A DNA stretch of 64,000 nt from Ephydatia muelleri (GCA_013339895.1 JABACO010000009.1:7217951-7281950); one strand, 5' to 3'. Positions 46,598-59,124 are shown, counted from the first letter of the stretch. The notes: generated by a model not told the origin, from the sequence alone. Numbers and translations are program-made.

Positions 46598-48634
46598 TCA
46601 AAAAACTTCAATCCTGTTGTTCAGGTAGTCACAAATATACACGAAGCCGTCACTGTCTGTGGCAATGCCGTAGGGAAACTTGAAGTCTCCATCGGCACTT
46701 CCCTCCTTCCCAAACTTGGCAATAAACGAGCCGTCCGGTCTGAATATGCAGATGCAATTGCTACCAGAGTCAGCCACATAGAGGAGGTTCAGCATTGGGT
46801 CAAAGCATGTCCCAGATGGTTTCGACAGAGACGGGTGCTGTATCGACTGTGCAGGGGCCTGCTTGACGGAGTCGTACACCTGAATGGCGGACGCATTATT
46901 GGATACGATGTGCAGCTGCCCGCTTGAATCGGCTGTGATGTCAGTCACCCCTTTCGTCTCAGGACTGCAAATGGACCTCAGGAACTTGAGGTTTCGGTCG
47001 TACACCTGCACTCTGTCATTGCTGCTGTCGCACACGAACACCTCCTCCTTCACAACAAGCAGACCACGTGGGGCATTGAACTCTGTGTTCTGTTTACCCT
47101 GTCTGCCCACTACCTGTATGAAGTGGCCTTCACGACTGAATTTTGATATGCAATGCCCGCCGTTTTCGCTCACGTAAATGTTGTCCTCGTCGTCCACAGC
47201 AACTCCCTGAGGGTGGCATGGCTTGTGGCCCTTCAAGTCCCTCAGCTTGGTACCAGACTTATCCCTGACCGTGACTTGGTTGGTCTCGTAGATGAAGTGG
47301 GACTCGGAAACCACCATCTCCTGGGCACTGTTGAACGCTATTCCGTACGGTTTATTGAATCCTTTCAGGACCCTCACGGGCTTGCCAAGAAGGGTGGGTG
47401 ATATGCTCACCTGAACGTGAAACGGACTCCCCTCAATGGGGACTCCATCGATCTCCACGATCAGCTTGTGATACCCTCGTACCATCGGCTGGTAGCTGGC
47501 CTCATAGCTGGGCTTGGATTGAGGGCCGCCAGGATTCTTAACTACCTTGGAAAAGTTGGTGGTGTTATTGTTGCTGTCCAAAGCCGAGACCAGGGAGACG
47601 GTGATCTTGGGATTCGGTCCATCGGAATCGGACGGGAGGATTGTGAACGATGCTGGTTTTCCTACTTCAGCCTTGCTGATGCCGACCCCGTACACCTTCT
47701 TGAGGAACACCTTAGTCTTGGAGTGGCACGTGCTTTTGATGTCGGCGGCGCAATTCAACTCGGCGCTGAGGTTCGGTATCTCGGCTGGACTGTAAAAGCG
47801 CGGGACGTCGAGCTCGCGCTGCGCAAGCGCGAGGAGGCCCTTGCGCATGATGAACTGGTGCTCGTCGCTCGCCTTGGACGTGTCCTCGAAGAGAGTAACC
47901 ATTTCGTCCAGCTTCGCCTCACCCGCTCTCACCTCTTCTTCTTGGGCACCGAGCGAAGCTACCTTCTGTTCGGTCAGGTTCCTGATTGTCTCGTGCAGCT
48001 CTTCCTCCCGCCGCTGAAGCGTCCTGCGCATCTCATCGAACGCCCTCGTTACGTCGTCCGCGACTGCCTTGGCCTGCCCGACCACCTCCTCCCTCCGCCT
48101 GGCTATCTCGGCCAGGGCCCCCCTCGCCGTTTCCCTCAAGGCGCGCAGCTCCGCCCCTTTGCCACGGATCGCCTCCCTCCGATTCGACCCGCCCTCCTTG
48201 ACGTACTCGAACCCGTGCGTCCTGTGCGAGAGGGCGCACTCGGGACAGATGAGCTGGTTGCAATCGTTACAGAACATCTTGAGGGCGATCTGGTGCTTCC
48301 GACACACGTACTGCGGGTGGTGATCGTGACTTGTGGAAGGGGAGTCCTTCTGCTGGGCCATCAGGGCCTGCTTCACGCGCTCCTTGACCCTGTTTACCAC
48401 GAAGGCGGGGGGAAGGCCGTTCGGACTGCCCTGCGGCAGCACGGTGGAGGCACTGCACTCTGGGCACGAGAAGGGCTTACCCTCTCCCTCCGCGTTGGCC
48501 AGGATCAGGATACATCGCTTGCAATAGTAGTGGTGGCAGGGAAGAAATCGGGGGTCGTCGAATTCGTTGTGGCACACCGGACAGATGATCTCCTCTTCCA
48601 AGTCTTGGACCGTTACTACGTCGTCAGCAGCCAT
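46598..48634 (-). CDS. TRIM-NHL E3 ubiquitin ligase (TRIM2/3/71-like), intronless
   Basis: A single exon encodes 678 residues. The order is RING (about 18-62, CPVCHNEFDD...PCHHYYCKRC...CPEC), B-box (about 110-145, CRKHQIALKMFCNDC...CPEC), a coiled coil (about 150-275, repeated ARREEV and REEELHE stretches), a filamin/ABP280 repeat (about 320-412) and six NHL repeats (about 418-678, each with a phrase like KPYGIAF or HPQGVAVDDEDNIYVSE). This is the TRIM-NHL plan. Such proteins ubiquitinate substrates and often bind RNA hairpins through the NHL propeller (family knowledge). A specific vertebrate orthologue cannot be assigned. The lack of introns could mean retrocopy origin or lineage-wide intron loss. 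Its RING resembles that of the SPRY-ZZ ligase 17 kb away. Confidence 0.95.
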   Translation of the reverse strand: MAADDVVTVQDLEEEIICPVCHNEFDDPRFLPCHHYYCKRCILILANAEGEGKPFSCPECSASTVLPQGSPNGLPPAFVVNRVKERVKQALMAQQKDSPSTSHDHHPQYVCRKHQIALKMFCNDCNQLICPECALSHRTHGFEYVKEGGSNRREAIRGKGAELRALRETARGALAEIARRREEVVGQAKAVADDVTRAFDEMRRTLQRREEELHETIRNLTEQKVASLGAQEEEVRAGEAKLDEMVTLFEDTSKASDEHQFIMRKGLLALAQRELDVPRFYSPAEIPNLSAELNCAADIKSTCHSKTKVFLKKVYGVGISKAEVGKPASFTILPSDSDGPNPKITVSLVSALDSNNNTTNFSKVVKNPGGPQSKPSYEASYQPMVRGYHKLIVEIDGVPIEGSPFHVQVSISPTLLGKPVRVLKGFNKPYGIAFNSAQEMVVSESHFIYETNQVTVRDKSGTKLRDLKGHKPCHPQGVAVDDEDNIYVSENGGHCISKFSREGHFIQVVGRQGKQNTEFNAPRGLLVVKEEVFVCDSSNDRVQVYDRNLKFLRSICSPETKGVTDITADSSGQLHIVSNNASAIQVYDSVKQAPAQSIQHPSLSKPSGTCFDPMLNLLYVADSGSNCICIFRPDGSFIAKFGKEGSADGDFKFPYGIATDSDGFVYICDYLNNRIEVF

Positions 48635-49932
48635 TGAATGCTTTTACGTATGGGCGTGGTTACGATCATTGAGTCATGTGATGCGAATTGTATTCTTTTC
48701 TAAACAGTCTATACATGTAGAAATAAATAAATAATCAATATACAACACTGATAGGTAAATGTAGGTAGATATTAGATTGCACGGTTGTTACGACACATTG
48801 GACAATACGTGCCTATGAATGTTAAATACATAGCAGCTAATTACGCCCATACATGTTACACGAGGCAGAGATAATATATAGACTGCAAGAGGGCCATTTG
48901 TGGAAACTGTTGTATATGCTGAGCCTCTATTATGTTACCATAGAATAGAAAATAGCCATTTGAACGATGTAAAGCATTTTCTTGCCGTTATACAGAACGC
49001 CACTTACAAGCGCGTGATGTCAACGCATGTTTTGGGACCAGATATGACAATTAACCTTTTGTCTGACGGTTCCGCCCTGATAAAGTTATCTGAAATTTGA
49101 ACACAACAACGAACGTAATGGTTTTTTTGCAGGTGTCATATTTTCTAGCAATCTGATTAGGCATTTGCCAACGCCATGTTGTATGTGTTAGATAAATAAT
49201 ATTGATGAGGGGATCTAGTGCTTTTTCCATGAAGTTTTCTTCTGTGGAGGTGTGGCATTTGGGATCTATGGCCCCAGTGATAAGAAAGGTATTGCTCTTT
49301 CATTATGCACCTAACGTCCTTAGCTTTTCAACAGGGTCATGTACTGATTTATATGTACCTTTGCAGCTGTTGAACTTTGGTGTGACACTGCCCCTATTTC
49401 ACCTGTCATAGCAACCAAAGTAAGTATTGGCCTTCATTCTTATAGACTTATAAGCTGGTCTACTTGTCTTTTAGATAATGCCCCACTGTTGTAATGCAAA
49501 TGGCATTCTGCGAACAAGGTGATGGAACTTCTGTATGGCTTCACATGTGGGTTTTTGTGCTGTGTTAAATCTTATGTATGCACTTATATATTTATAAACA
49601 ATTATATTATGCAATGCTTACTTGCAAAATTTTATGTACATGGTTGCCAACAAAGATACCTTCTTAATAGTTTTGGCAATGAACACTGATGAATCCAGAG
49701 CCACTTGGAGTTGTTTCAAACAGGGACCATCATTGATATTAAGTCATTTACAACACCTGTGTGCCTAAACAATTTGCCAGATCATAGTCACAAGCCGTGA
49801 CACCTTGCAGACACCATGACATCCCATCTGGGGGTGGTTTGACTGCACCGTTCTGCTGACAGGCCAAGTCATAACAACAGGAGAATCAGTTTTGTGCCAT
49901 CAATAATGCATACCTTACACCCTTACACACGC

Positions 49933-49998
<66 letters not shown>

Positions 49999-50947
49999 TG
50001 TGACATGGCAGCTGGATTGGCTGGACACATCAACACGTTTTTCAATAATGCGGATATTACTTGTACATGTGACAAGCTGGTTAAGGATACCCTTGCTACA
50101 ACTGGTGGTGGGGCTAAATTGGTGTGTGGGGCAGGACTTGTATATGATTTGGCACTCCTTTGCCCTCACAATACATCTGGGGGTGGATCTCAACAGCATC
50201 AGTCATCAATATCAAAAGCTGTCCATAAGTCCTTTGAAAAGGAGTGACATGGATGGGTATGGTGGCTCTCGTTTCCCTGCATGCTTTAATTTGCCCTTTG
50301 CTTTGACCGCTATTTGTAGTCTGCGTCCACATCCCTACAGGTCTTCAAGTCCGCACATGTGGTCAGATTCCATTGGGATACGTCGATGATGTGCATTATT
50401 CATGACTTAGTTGGAGTGGAAAATATGGCGCCTAAAGATAACAGAATATTTCGAATGCACTCTTGCCTGTTTTATTTTGAAGGGCACTTATGAGACCGGA
50501 AGATTTCGGAATGGAGCAGATCGCTCCTAAAAAGAACCGTCGGTTGCACAACTCGTAGTGCATGAAGATAACAGCGTTCACGTGCATTTGATTTATTGAA
50601 GCTAGTACATAGGTTTTCCTAACTGCTGATAGCCTTTTTGTGTGCATCCCATGCGCCAGATGTGGAAGATTTGTGCTTCAAAGTTAATGAGCTCTGAAGC
50701 TGCCATACTGGATTAATACCGTAAATTTTACTCGGTGTTCCAAATAAAACTATTGTCCGTGCAAAACAGAAACTCATCACGTGCACATTACATCAGTTAG
50801 TAAAGTTGCTTGCTAGTGTCTTATGCAAAAACAACAATAATGAGTTTATAAATATCTCATATCTCATGTCGCTAATCGCTAGGCTCAAGAATACATGTAT
50901 AGCTTTTATTAGATGCAGGCCCAGTTTGGTTTACTACACTCATTCAG
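48635..50947. other. No supported gene
   Basis: Short frames at 48,900-49,100 and 49,200-49,411 have no recognisable motif. A frame after the CA array (50,000-50,247) reads GHINTFFNNADITCTCDKLV, which I do not recognise. An undetected first exon of the neugrin-like gene may lie near the right end. Confidence 0.4.
49934..49996 (+). repeat. CA microsatellite
   Basis: About 31 uninterrupted CA dinucleotides. Confidence 0.95.
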
Positions 50948-51469
50948 GGGCTCCATACGAAGAAGACAGTGCACCATTGGAGAGGTAAACACGTAAAGGT
51001 GTGGGCACGAGACCCGAATCCTAACGATTTAGACTGCCATCTGTACAGATCTCGACTGGACTGGAAACAACGCAAGAAAGACGCAAGATACGGTCACGAC
51101 ACGTGGAGACCGATAAAGAGGCTGTCACGTGACCAGATGGAACACCTGAAAACATTGCACAGCGAGCAACCAGATACGTGGACGGTGCCCAAACTTGCGA
51201 CGGGATTTGGCATCAGCACGTCCGCTGTGACGCGGATCCTTCGAAGCAAGTTCGAACCCTCAGCAGAGACGAAGGAGAGACAGGACGCAAGTGCCTTGAA
51301 GCGCAGGGCGGAGCGGGGTCAGAAGTTGACCGGGGGAAAAGGAAAAGTGATTGGCCGGGTCCAATTGAGAGCCTTGGTCACCATAACTGCGTGGAGTAAT
51401 TTTTTGTTTGCTGTTTTTTTTACTGTATTACTCTTTGTTAGGTATTGTCTGCCTGCATACAAGCGATGA
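50948..51469 (+). CDS. NGRN: Neugrin-like protein (partial model)
   Basis: The frame contains RLSRDQMEHLKTLHSEQPDT and then WTVPKLATGFGISTSAVTRI, followed by LRSKFEP and a basic tail. This is the neugrin core: helices including a helix-turn-helix-like segment, which in the human protein reads EAMEQIRYLHEEFPESWSVP. Human neugrin is a mitochondrial protein needed for 16S rRNA stability. The start is unresolved. I use the acceptor cattcag before 50,948, while an ATG frame at about 50,867 (MSLIARLKNTCIAFIRCRPS, like a mitochondrial presequence) is one frame off and could be exon 1 if a donor exists. The C-terminus (FLFAVFFTVLLFVRYC) is unexpectedly hydrophobic and may be intron read-through. Confidence 0.72.
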   Translation, partial: GLHTKKTVHHWRGKHVKVWARDPNPNDLDCHLYRSRLDWKQRKKDARYGHDTWRPIKRLSRDQMEHLKTLHSEQPDTWTVPKLATGFGISTSAVTRILRSKFEPSAETKERQDASALKRRAERGQKLTGGKGKVIGRVQLRALVTITAWSNFLFAVFFTVLLFVRYCLPAYKR

Positions 51470-54148
51470 CTGTGCTTTGTTATATGGTCGTTGTGTGCAG
51501 TTGGCTTGGATGTTACCAGAAGGGCAAATATGAGATGCAAAATGCAGTAAAGGATATCTCTAGCCACACTGGAGAATTGCAAGTGAACATCATACACACT
51601 ATGTATTGTCATTTATGTACTGTCAAAGTGTTGCCAGAATTAAATTTTACAAAATATGGCTGCTTGATTCGCATGTGTTATGTAGGAAGGTTGAGAATTA
51701 TTGAAATGTTGAATACTGTCATTGTGCTGCTGTGTGATGGTCTTGTGTGTTTGCCAATGTAAAAGTTGAAATGGTGAAAGTTTGAAACTTCAATTATATA
51801 GCCTTTGCCATTATTTTATTAGTATTATAGGCCTCAACTACCTGTGAGTGTGCTATTGGCATACACTGCATATAGACCCAAAGCCATTATGCACGCACAT
51901 ACTGCTATGAATGCTGCATGTGAATGGTCATTCCTAAGTGGGGAGTGGTTTAGCAAGTAAGCCTACCACACAGGACGTTTGGCATAGCTACAAAATAGCA
52001 TGCTTTATTTGGATGCTGGGTATGAGAAAGCAGGTGTCCCACAATGATTCAATATGAATTCAGTATAAGTAGTCATATTAATGGTGTTGGCATTAATAAC
52101 ATGTTCAAATAGAAAGAAATTCTGATTATAATATTGTTTTTTTATCCGCAAAATGTCTCCACTGAGTTAGAAAAACACTCTACAATGATGAAAGACAATT
52201 GCTATGCATTCCTCTAGTTGCTGGCAATGAAACACTTGAAGTATTCAATAGAATTGCAAGAAGACTTTCTATACAACCTCATACAGCAGTCTTTGAAACA
52301 CTTTTAGACCATTAATAGCTCTGTAGTGGGACAGTTAATTAATTTTAGACTACAGTTTTAACCAAGCATCTAAAATGTTATAGATAATAATGATAATTGT
52401 AATTGTATTTTAAATAATAATGAACGATATAAGCACAAACACAAGACAGTAAAACTAAAAAGTTAACTACGTAAGCGAAACTACATAACCCTAACTTCAT
52501 TTGAAGTGGCCTCTATAATGACCCCTGTATAGAGGCACAGTTCCTCATTTGTATAGCCACAGAGATACGTCGTGGTAGATAGAAGTGGGAGCTGATATCT
52601 CCAGTGCATGTGATCCCTCAGGAACACTGACTTGTGGGCCCAAAACTCCTGTAGTTTCAAAGCCAGGGGAAGAAAAGAGTAGGAAGGCTTTTTTAAATAT
52701 GTCACCACATTTTAACGTTTTCTTCTCCACTTGAGATTCCTGCCCTATTTGAGGACTAAGCGACGTATGATGGAGTAAAGGTGTCAGGACAAGTGACATC
52801 CATACCAGGAGTTCACCACTCTTCCACGGCTCCATGGTGGCCCCCATCAGCCATTGAAATGATGAAGACCAAGAGGCTCTGAATATAATGGGATGTGAGC
52901 AGATTCCAAAGCTCTGAAGATGATATCATTGATTGCAGACTCCAGCGACAGCTCAGACCAGGGGTACTTGGGCTACTCACCTCTGCTCCACAATATGGTG
53001 GTAGGTATAAGGACCACACATGGGTGTCCCAAAGCTAAGGCCTACATACATAGACAAGACCAAAGGAAAACAAACAAGAACACATGTGTACATGTGATAA
53101 GAAACAGAACACAAACAATAACAAATACAATCAAACACACAAACATAAACATATAACTATGCAAAAAGACTTTCATTGAGTGTGATAAATGATGCTCTCT
53201 TTTTTTGCACAGCAACATGAGAGCCTTTGAAGAAGGAATGAGTAGGCACTGCTTTTTCCAGATCTAAGTTTAAGGCGATGGCCAGCTTTAATTGTTATTA
53301 TTAATAATAATAATTTGACTATGGTTGTAATCTTGATAGATTGGTTTGAATTTATGAATGAATTAATGGACTGAAATTAATAAACTTAACAAACAGGATA
53401 TTCAATACTTTAGGAGATATTTCATATGATTTTTGTTGTGCCTATAATTGGTTACTAATTTACTTACATTAATTAATTATTATTGTTTGATTTTAGTTGG
53501 AATATTTATATATTTTCCAAAGAATTTTCCTTGATTGTGGGACACTGTAGAAGGCTTGCCATGCAACTGCATGCCTATTGTCTGAGACACTGAATCATCC
53601 ACTGCAGACTAAGCGCAACAAACTTTCATGCAACAAACTTTCATGCCGAATGTAACTTTGTGTGATGTATATTTGATGTGTAATGGACAAGATTCAACAC
53701 TGCACACACTATCACTCCCAACATAACTTGCATATCTGGGAAATTGCATCAACTATGTAAGTTATAAATCAAGAATTAATTGACGTGTTGTTGTTGTGGG
53801 TTGCCATAATTAATTGCTCGGTGGAGATATAACAGAAGCTTGTCCAGGGGTGGTTATATATATTTTCCAGGGAGGTTTACGTTTGCAATTATATTGTTGT
53901 ATCAGAGATAGCAGATCTGGTTGTATTTGTATTACCGGTATCCGTCGGGCACGGAAGAGATGGGATGCATCATCCAATACTGCCGTAAGGTTCATGCGAG
54001 TAGCTCCAAAATGATAGTTTCCTGGGGGCTATTAACCATGCACCCTACGACTAATTAAAACTCGGGTGCATCCTACTCTTATTAAATTCTAATCGATTTG
54101 TTTATCGGGAGATCAATAAATAGAATCGCCTTAACGTAAACAATAAAC
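51470..54148. other. No gene recognised
   Basis: AT-rich spacer. Part of it (52,420-52,500) resembles 13,430-13,500. Minus-strand frames near 52,480-53,020 lack known motifs. The last 150 bp should contain the CCDC124 promoter. Confidence 0.45.
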
Positions 54149-55305
54149 ATGCCGAAAAGTAAGTGGGGTACGAACCCCAAGGCAGAGGCTGCGAGAGAGA
54201 GAACGCAGGAAGCAAAACAGTCGAGTGCTGATAAAAAACGCCAAGAGGAAGAAGACGAGTATTGGAAGGACGACGACAAACACATAGCAAGAAAAGAAGA
54301 GAGAAAGGTAAGTGAAATTTAAAAACCTTTATAAAAATAGCCATAGTTATCAGACCATAGCCGTCAGTACGTGGACCTGTGTGGGGGAGGAGTGAACCGT
54401 GACGTGCACGTTCGGATAATACATGTACTACAGTAGAGTCAAGGTAGCCTACCTTGTGCGCACGGGCCATTATCAACTATAGGCCCTGTTGGTCTAGTTT
54501 CGTAAACTACTGACGTGCCCAAGAAAGTGGCGTATGAAATCAAGCTTACAGTTGAAAGCTCGTTTGGTACTGTAGATGCCGTGAGAGGTGCGTAGACACT
54601 GTTTAGGTAGCAGTGACGTGCAGGCGCAGGTGCTTGTCGCCAGATACGTGTGTTTACACAGCTGTGTTGCAATGCATTCGAGGGCTGTAGCTTACGTGAT
54701 GCCACGGGTCTTTGCACACGTATGTTAGTCAACATTTTTTATGCTTACAGTACGTGTTTTGTCTTCATTTTCAGGCAGAGAAGGAAAAGAAGAAACAGGA
54801 GCAGTTGGACAAGAAGCAACTGAAGAAGAAGCTCCTGGAAGAGGAGGAGCAGAAGGTTGGTGGGAAGGCACGCGGTACCATGGCTCCTCCTCCAAAGGTG
54901 ACCCGGGCCCAAGCGGAGGAGGTTAGAGAGAAGAGGCAACAATTAGAGCTGGCTGCTGCATCTGCCAGCACCAGCAAGCCATCCGAAGTACAAGTTCCTG
55001 AACAGGGCCTAGAAGAGAATCCCAACCAGCTGCTGAAGCAGAGCGCTTTGGAGGGGGAGGCGGTCGCCCGTGGGGTAGACTCCGCCATTGCCCTCCTGGG
55101 CGGAGGTGAGCCAGTAGAGCTGCACCCAGAGAAGCGCATGAAGGCTGCCTATGCGTCCTTTGAGGAGAAGGAGCTGCCCAGGTTGAAGGCTGAAAACCCT
55201 AACCTGCGTCTCTCCCAACTGAAGCAGCTGCTCCGGAAGGAGTGGCAGAAGTCACCTGACAACCCCATGAACCAAGTGCTTGCTGCGACCTCTGACAGTG
55301 CCTGA
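54149..55305 (+). CDS. CCDC124: Ribosome-associated protein CCDC124 (two exons)
   Basis: Exons 54,149-54,307 and 54,775-55,305 join in phase 0, giving 229 residues; human CCDC124 has 223. The N-terminus MPKSKWGTNPKAEAARER, then EYWKDDDKHIARKEERK, a long charged coiled coil rich in K, E and Q, KVTRAQAEE, and the C-terminal ENPNLRLSQLKQLLRKEW and SPDNPMNQ are all family signatures. CCDC124, Lso2 in yeast, binds the ribosome near the decoding and GTPase centres, protects idle 80S particles, and helps restart after stress. The sequence between the coiled coil and the C-terminal block is less conserved. A single intron with good consensus (aaaggtaagt / tttcag) supports the model. Confidence 0.97.
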
Positions 55306-56144
55306 ACGCAAGTTCCTTCGCTCTGCCTTTTCTCCCTTTTCTCCTCCCTCCTCGCTCCTTTGCGGACAATATTTATGGGAAAGAGTTTACTTGACTTAGC
55401 AGTAGTTTTCAGGCCTGTCCATTGTAGCACCAGAAGCTATCACACATTGTCTCTTTTGCGTTGGGAATGGGTGGTGTGTGTGGGATACCTGCATTTCTTC
55501 ATTAGCTAACCAAAATCCAGTTGAGCGGAAAAGCTGTGGTCTTGAAATATGAAAGAGCAGTAGTAACTTTGCATTTTATAACTAGTACAACACATGCAGT
55601 ACAACACATGCAGGCACTTGTCAACATTTTCTGCTGGCTTTGGACACCTAAATGCATTCTGCATGTCTGGAATGCTGAACTCACTGATCGTGCAAGGCAT
55701 TACAATAACGGCAAATTGTCACTGTTGTGGCTGTTAGGTAAACTCTGTGCAATTTACGTAAACCATAACTATTCAGATTGCATTACAATGCAATTGGTAC
55801 CTATAGTCTAGGGCAACAAGAAAAGAAGGACTGGCGAATCATGCATGAAACTTGCACCACTGAACTAGCCCGCAGTATATTGTGAGGGGGCAAGAAACAT
55901 GATGGTCAGTGTTCCATGGCTTGCTGCAGTCATATACACTGTAAGCTTCTAAGAAAACTTGTACACTGGTGCTCAACTTACATTTAAGGACCCCTTTTGC
56001 ACATTCCATTGTATTAAATTAATATCAGTAACAAAAATTAACCTCATTGTCACATTACTGCTTAATCGAAGTATTCCACATGAAAAACGAGAGCTGGCTG
56101 CTGAGATGCCAGAATTGGCCCCAATTGCTCTGAACTTTAGATGG
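55306..56144. other. No gene recognised
   Basis: This is presumably the CCDC124 3' untranslated region and spacer. Short frames only. Confidence 0.5.
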
Positions 56145-56507
56145 TGGTTGTTGACTAAACCTTTCATGTGTAGCCACACTCTCAAAATGCAAAGCGACCT
56201 CTGCTCTCTTTAAGGTTAACTAACACACATGCTTTGCGCTGTGACAATTATTGCCCTTTGAGAATAATGATATATATTAACTTATTAGTTAAATTGTAGT
56301 TAGTAGGTTTCTATGCTGCTGTATGTAAATATATGTATCCTTTCCGTTAATGATTAAAAATGAGTAAATAAAAATGCATAGATGGAACAAGGATGGATAT
56401 AGAATGATAATTTAATCTGACTGACGCTTAGTAGGCAAAACCACACAATTGTTGTAAAGATAAATATAAGTGGACCTACATGTATGTGTAGTACAAATAA
56501 ACAACGT
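56145..56507 (+). repeat. Interspersed repeat, first of a direct pair
   Basis: The stretch matches 63,542-63,926 in the same orientation with few changes, for example ggtttctatgctgctgtatg and ccgttaatgattaaaaatga in both. No coding frame or terminal repeat is seen. Confidence 0.9.
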
Positions 56508-56710
56508 GCCACATTTTTCTTTCACCATGCAAATCACGAATCTGTTTTATATAATCAGCATAGTTTGCCACAGTTCGGTCACAGTTATTGAATATCCTGC
56601 AACGCTGCAGAGTGTGCGTAACCCTTTTGGTGGCAAAAGAGTCCATCATATAAGTGTATAGAATTTTCTGAACAGCTGAATAGTGCCTTCAACATCGACA
56701 TTAATTAACA

Positions 56711-57350
56711 ATGATCTACCCGACATCCACCCCCTATATTGTTTTGTTTGTGCAAACGGGTGGTGGACAGATGTACAACATAATACAGCTCCACAAACAT
56801 CTACCAATGGGAGACACATACTGCATGATGAAGGATGTATGGTATGATAAAAGCTCACACGTACATGTATGTGCATGTGAAGTGGACTATGTTCACCCAG
56901 ATCTGCCAACCCAAGAGAGGGTGACAAGCATACACAAGCACATCCAAGAGGTCGCCCAACAACTAACAGCTGCGTTAAAGGGATTGTACCACCACATTGC
57001 TCACCCAATCGTGATGTCCACTGGCCGGCACTTATAATCCAACCATTCTGGACCACCTACAGTGTCCGATCTGCTTAGATATCCTGTTCCAACCTCTGGC
57101 ACTTTCATGCAGGGCACTTGTGTGTACCACCTGCACAGTAAACTGGTTCACAGCATTCAACTGCAGTGGTTTGAAGTTTCCCCACTGATGAACCTTTAAT
57201 AGCATCACATCTGAAACCTGCACCTCCAATAGTCTTTACACTGCTAGATGACATCAAGGTCCACAGTGTAGCCTGCATGAGAGAATTGGAGATTACCCTA
57301 CCCATGAGTGCAGTGCTGCACCTACCATGTATGAAGTGAAATGGTGTCTC
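56711..57350 (+). pseudogene. Decayed RING zinc-finger frame
   Basis: The first frame (56,711-57,037) has no known motif. From 57,041 another frame reads LQCPICLDILFQPLALSC and RALVCTTC, a RING start with its CxH histidine replaced (CRA). After a frameshift it reads HLKPAPPIVFTLLDDIKVHS, which parallels HVRPASNAIL...LEDIVL in the relic at 28.5 kb. The two loci therefore derive from one family. Frames are broken by stops at several points. The RAG1-like flavour of this RING-plus-second-zinc layout is a recollection that needs a profile search. Confidence 0.6.
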
Positions 57351-58475
57351 AGGTTATGACCAAGATGGCTGACGCTAGTCCAGACAAATCTTATTCAATC
57401 CCTTACAGGAGGTATAGGCATCACATTTTCTCCCTATTGTTTTGCTATTTTTGCTCACGGTGAACATTCATGCTGGTAACACAAGATGTATGCCTACACA
57501 CATGGCCAGTTCAACCACACTAAAAAGGAGACACAGAGTTTATAAAGTGTTTAAGATATTTTCGGCAAGGGGGAACCTACTGCTCTGCTCATAAATGAGG
57601 CTGAATACCTTGTCAATGATGCAGAAAGACTGACATTAGTGCAGCCATTTTACTTGTACAGGAAGCACCCTTGCTCACTGTGTGAAATAAATAAAAATCA
57701 AACCAAGTTTCAATACCTTGCAAAGGACCTACCAGGCTATGCACGACAAGGTACAACGCTTGCTGTACATAGTTAAGGTAGGAGCACGGCATATCGATTG
57801 CTCCACAAAACGTGAAAGCGAAACCTCCAACTAAACGAGTAAAACCTATTATTGTACCATAACTACAAGTCTACCTGCATACGCAATACGCACATACAAC
57901 TTTTAAGCGTATCAACAACCGCGGAGAAAAAATGTGGCAGTAGTTCTATACCATACGCTGTAAGTATAACTTCTGTCTCGTTTGGCTTTCTGCTTTCAGT
58001 TTGGTCGTAGAATAATTTGTCCTACAGGAGAATAAGCGCTTCAAAGTGGAGATGTCCGTGAGAAGTCGGTCGCACAGGCGTAGAATCATTTTGGAATCAT
58101 TATGTGATTGAGCAGTAAAAATCACACGTGTCTGATTTTAATGCTCAATCACACAATGATTTTTACAGAGGATTTTAAATCCTTTTTAAAATCAAAACTT
58201 GATTTGACCCATTTTATTCCCTGTGTCGTTTTTCACGAACTGTACCATGTGGTGGAGCTACAATCAAGTCATGCGATTTGGGCCATAAATAGAATAATGG
58301 TATAGCTGTTCATTCAATGTATGGCTTTTATATGGCGACAGAATCTTGTTTCAAAGGTCGGGGAACGAGGCTACTGTGCATGGTTTGAATGGTAGCATGC
58401 GCAAACCAGAGATAATATATAGATGATCTCTGCGCAAACAGCTGTGCGCATAGGCGGCGGAAGGTAAATAAATCT

Positions 58476-58506
<31 letters not shown>

Positions 58507-59048
58507 CGGAAAAGTAGTGGCCGCAGATATAAGACAGGGGGAGAATCTAACTCGTGCCACAAGCGGAAGTGATGCATGGTGTTAACGATCACTGACTCGT
58601 AGTAATGAAAGCGTAGCGTAGCAGTAAGTGTAGTACAATACTCTGCTACTGCGTACTGCTAAACTTCAAAAGGTTCTTTTCTAGGACGTTCCCCCCCCCA
58701 ATTATTCATCAATCAACAAGTCAATTAACAGCCTTTGATGCAATCAACAGTGTCCCGTAACTGTCTCTCAAGACTACTTGGTAAGGAAGAGTGTGTTACA
58801 GTGTTACACACACACAACATACGTACGTATATCATACATCCATGTGTGCCTCTATGCATCCCCAATTTGAGGATACATGTTATACAACTGTGTGCTTGCA
58901 TTAGGGACCCTGGGTATGGAAGGATTAGGAAGGATGGCAGTTGAGTTGGTCCTAGCAAGGTGCGCTTTAACCTGCCATATGCATCCTGCAGGATGTATGT
59001 TTTGCAGGCTTGTGGAGGACACTGACTGGACCGGAGGAAGAGGACAGG

Positions 59049-59050
<2 letters not shown>
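57351..59050. other. No gene recognised
   Basis: Contains a small near-palindrome around 58,095-58,170 (attatgtgattgagca / tgctcaatcacacaat) and a G30 homopolymer at 58,476-58,505. Nothing else. Confidence 0.5.
58476..58505 (+). repeat. G homopolymer of 30 bases
   Basis: Uninterrupted run of G. Confidence 0.95.

Positions 59051-59124
<74 letters not shown>

Noticed and set aside
47417-48637. 406-codon plus-strand frame
   Set aside because: It lies exactly antisense to the TRIM-NHL coding exon and has no domain of its own; the sense frame carries the complete TRIM-NHL plan.
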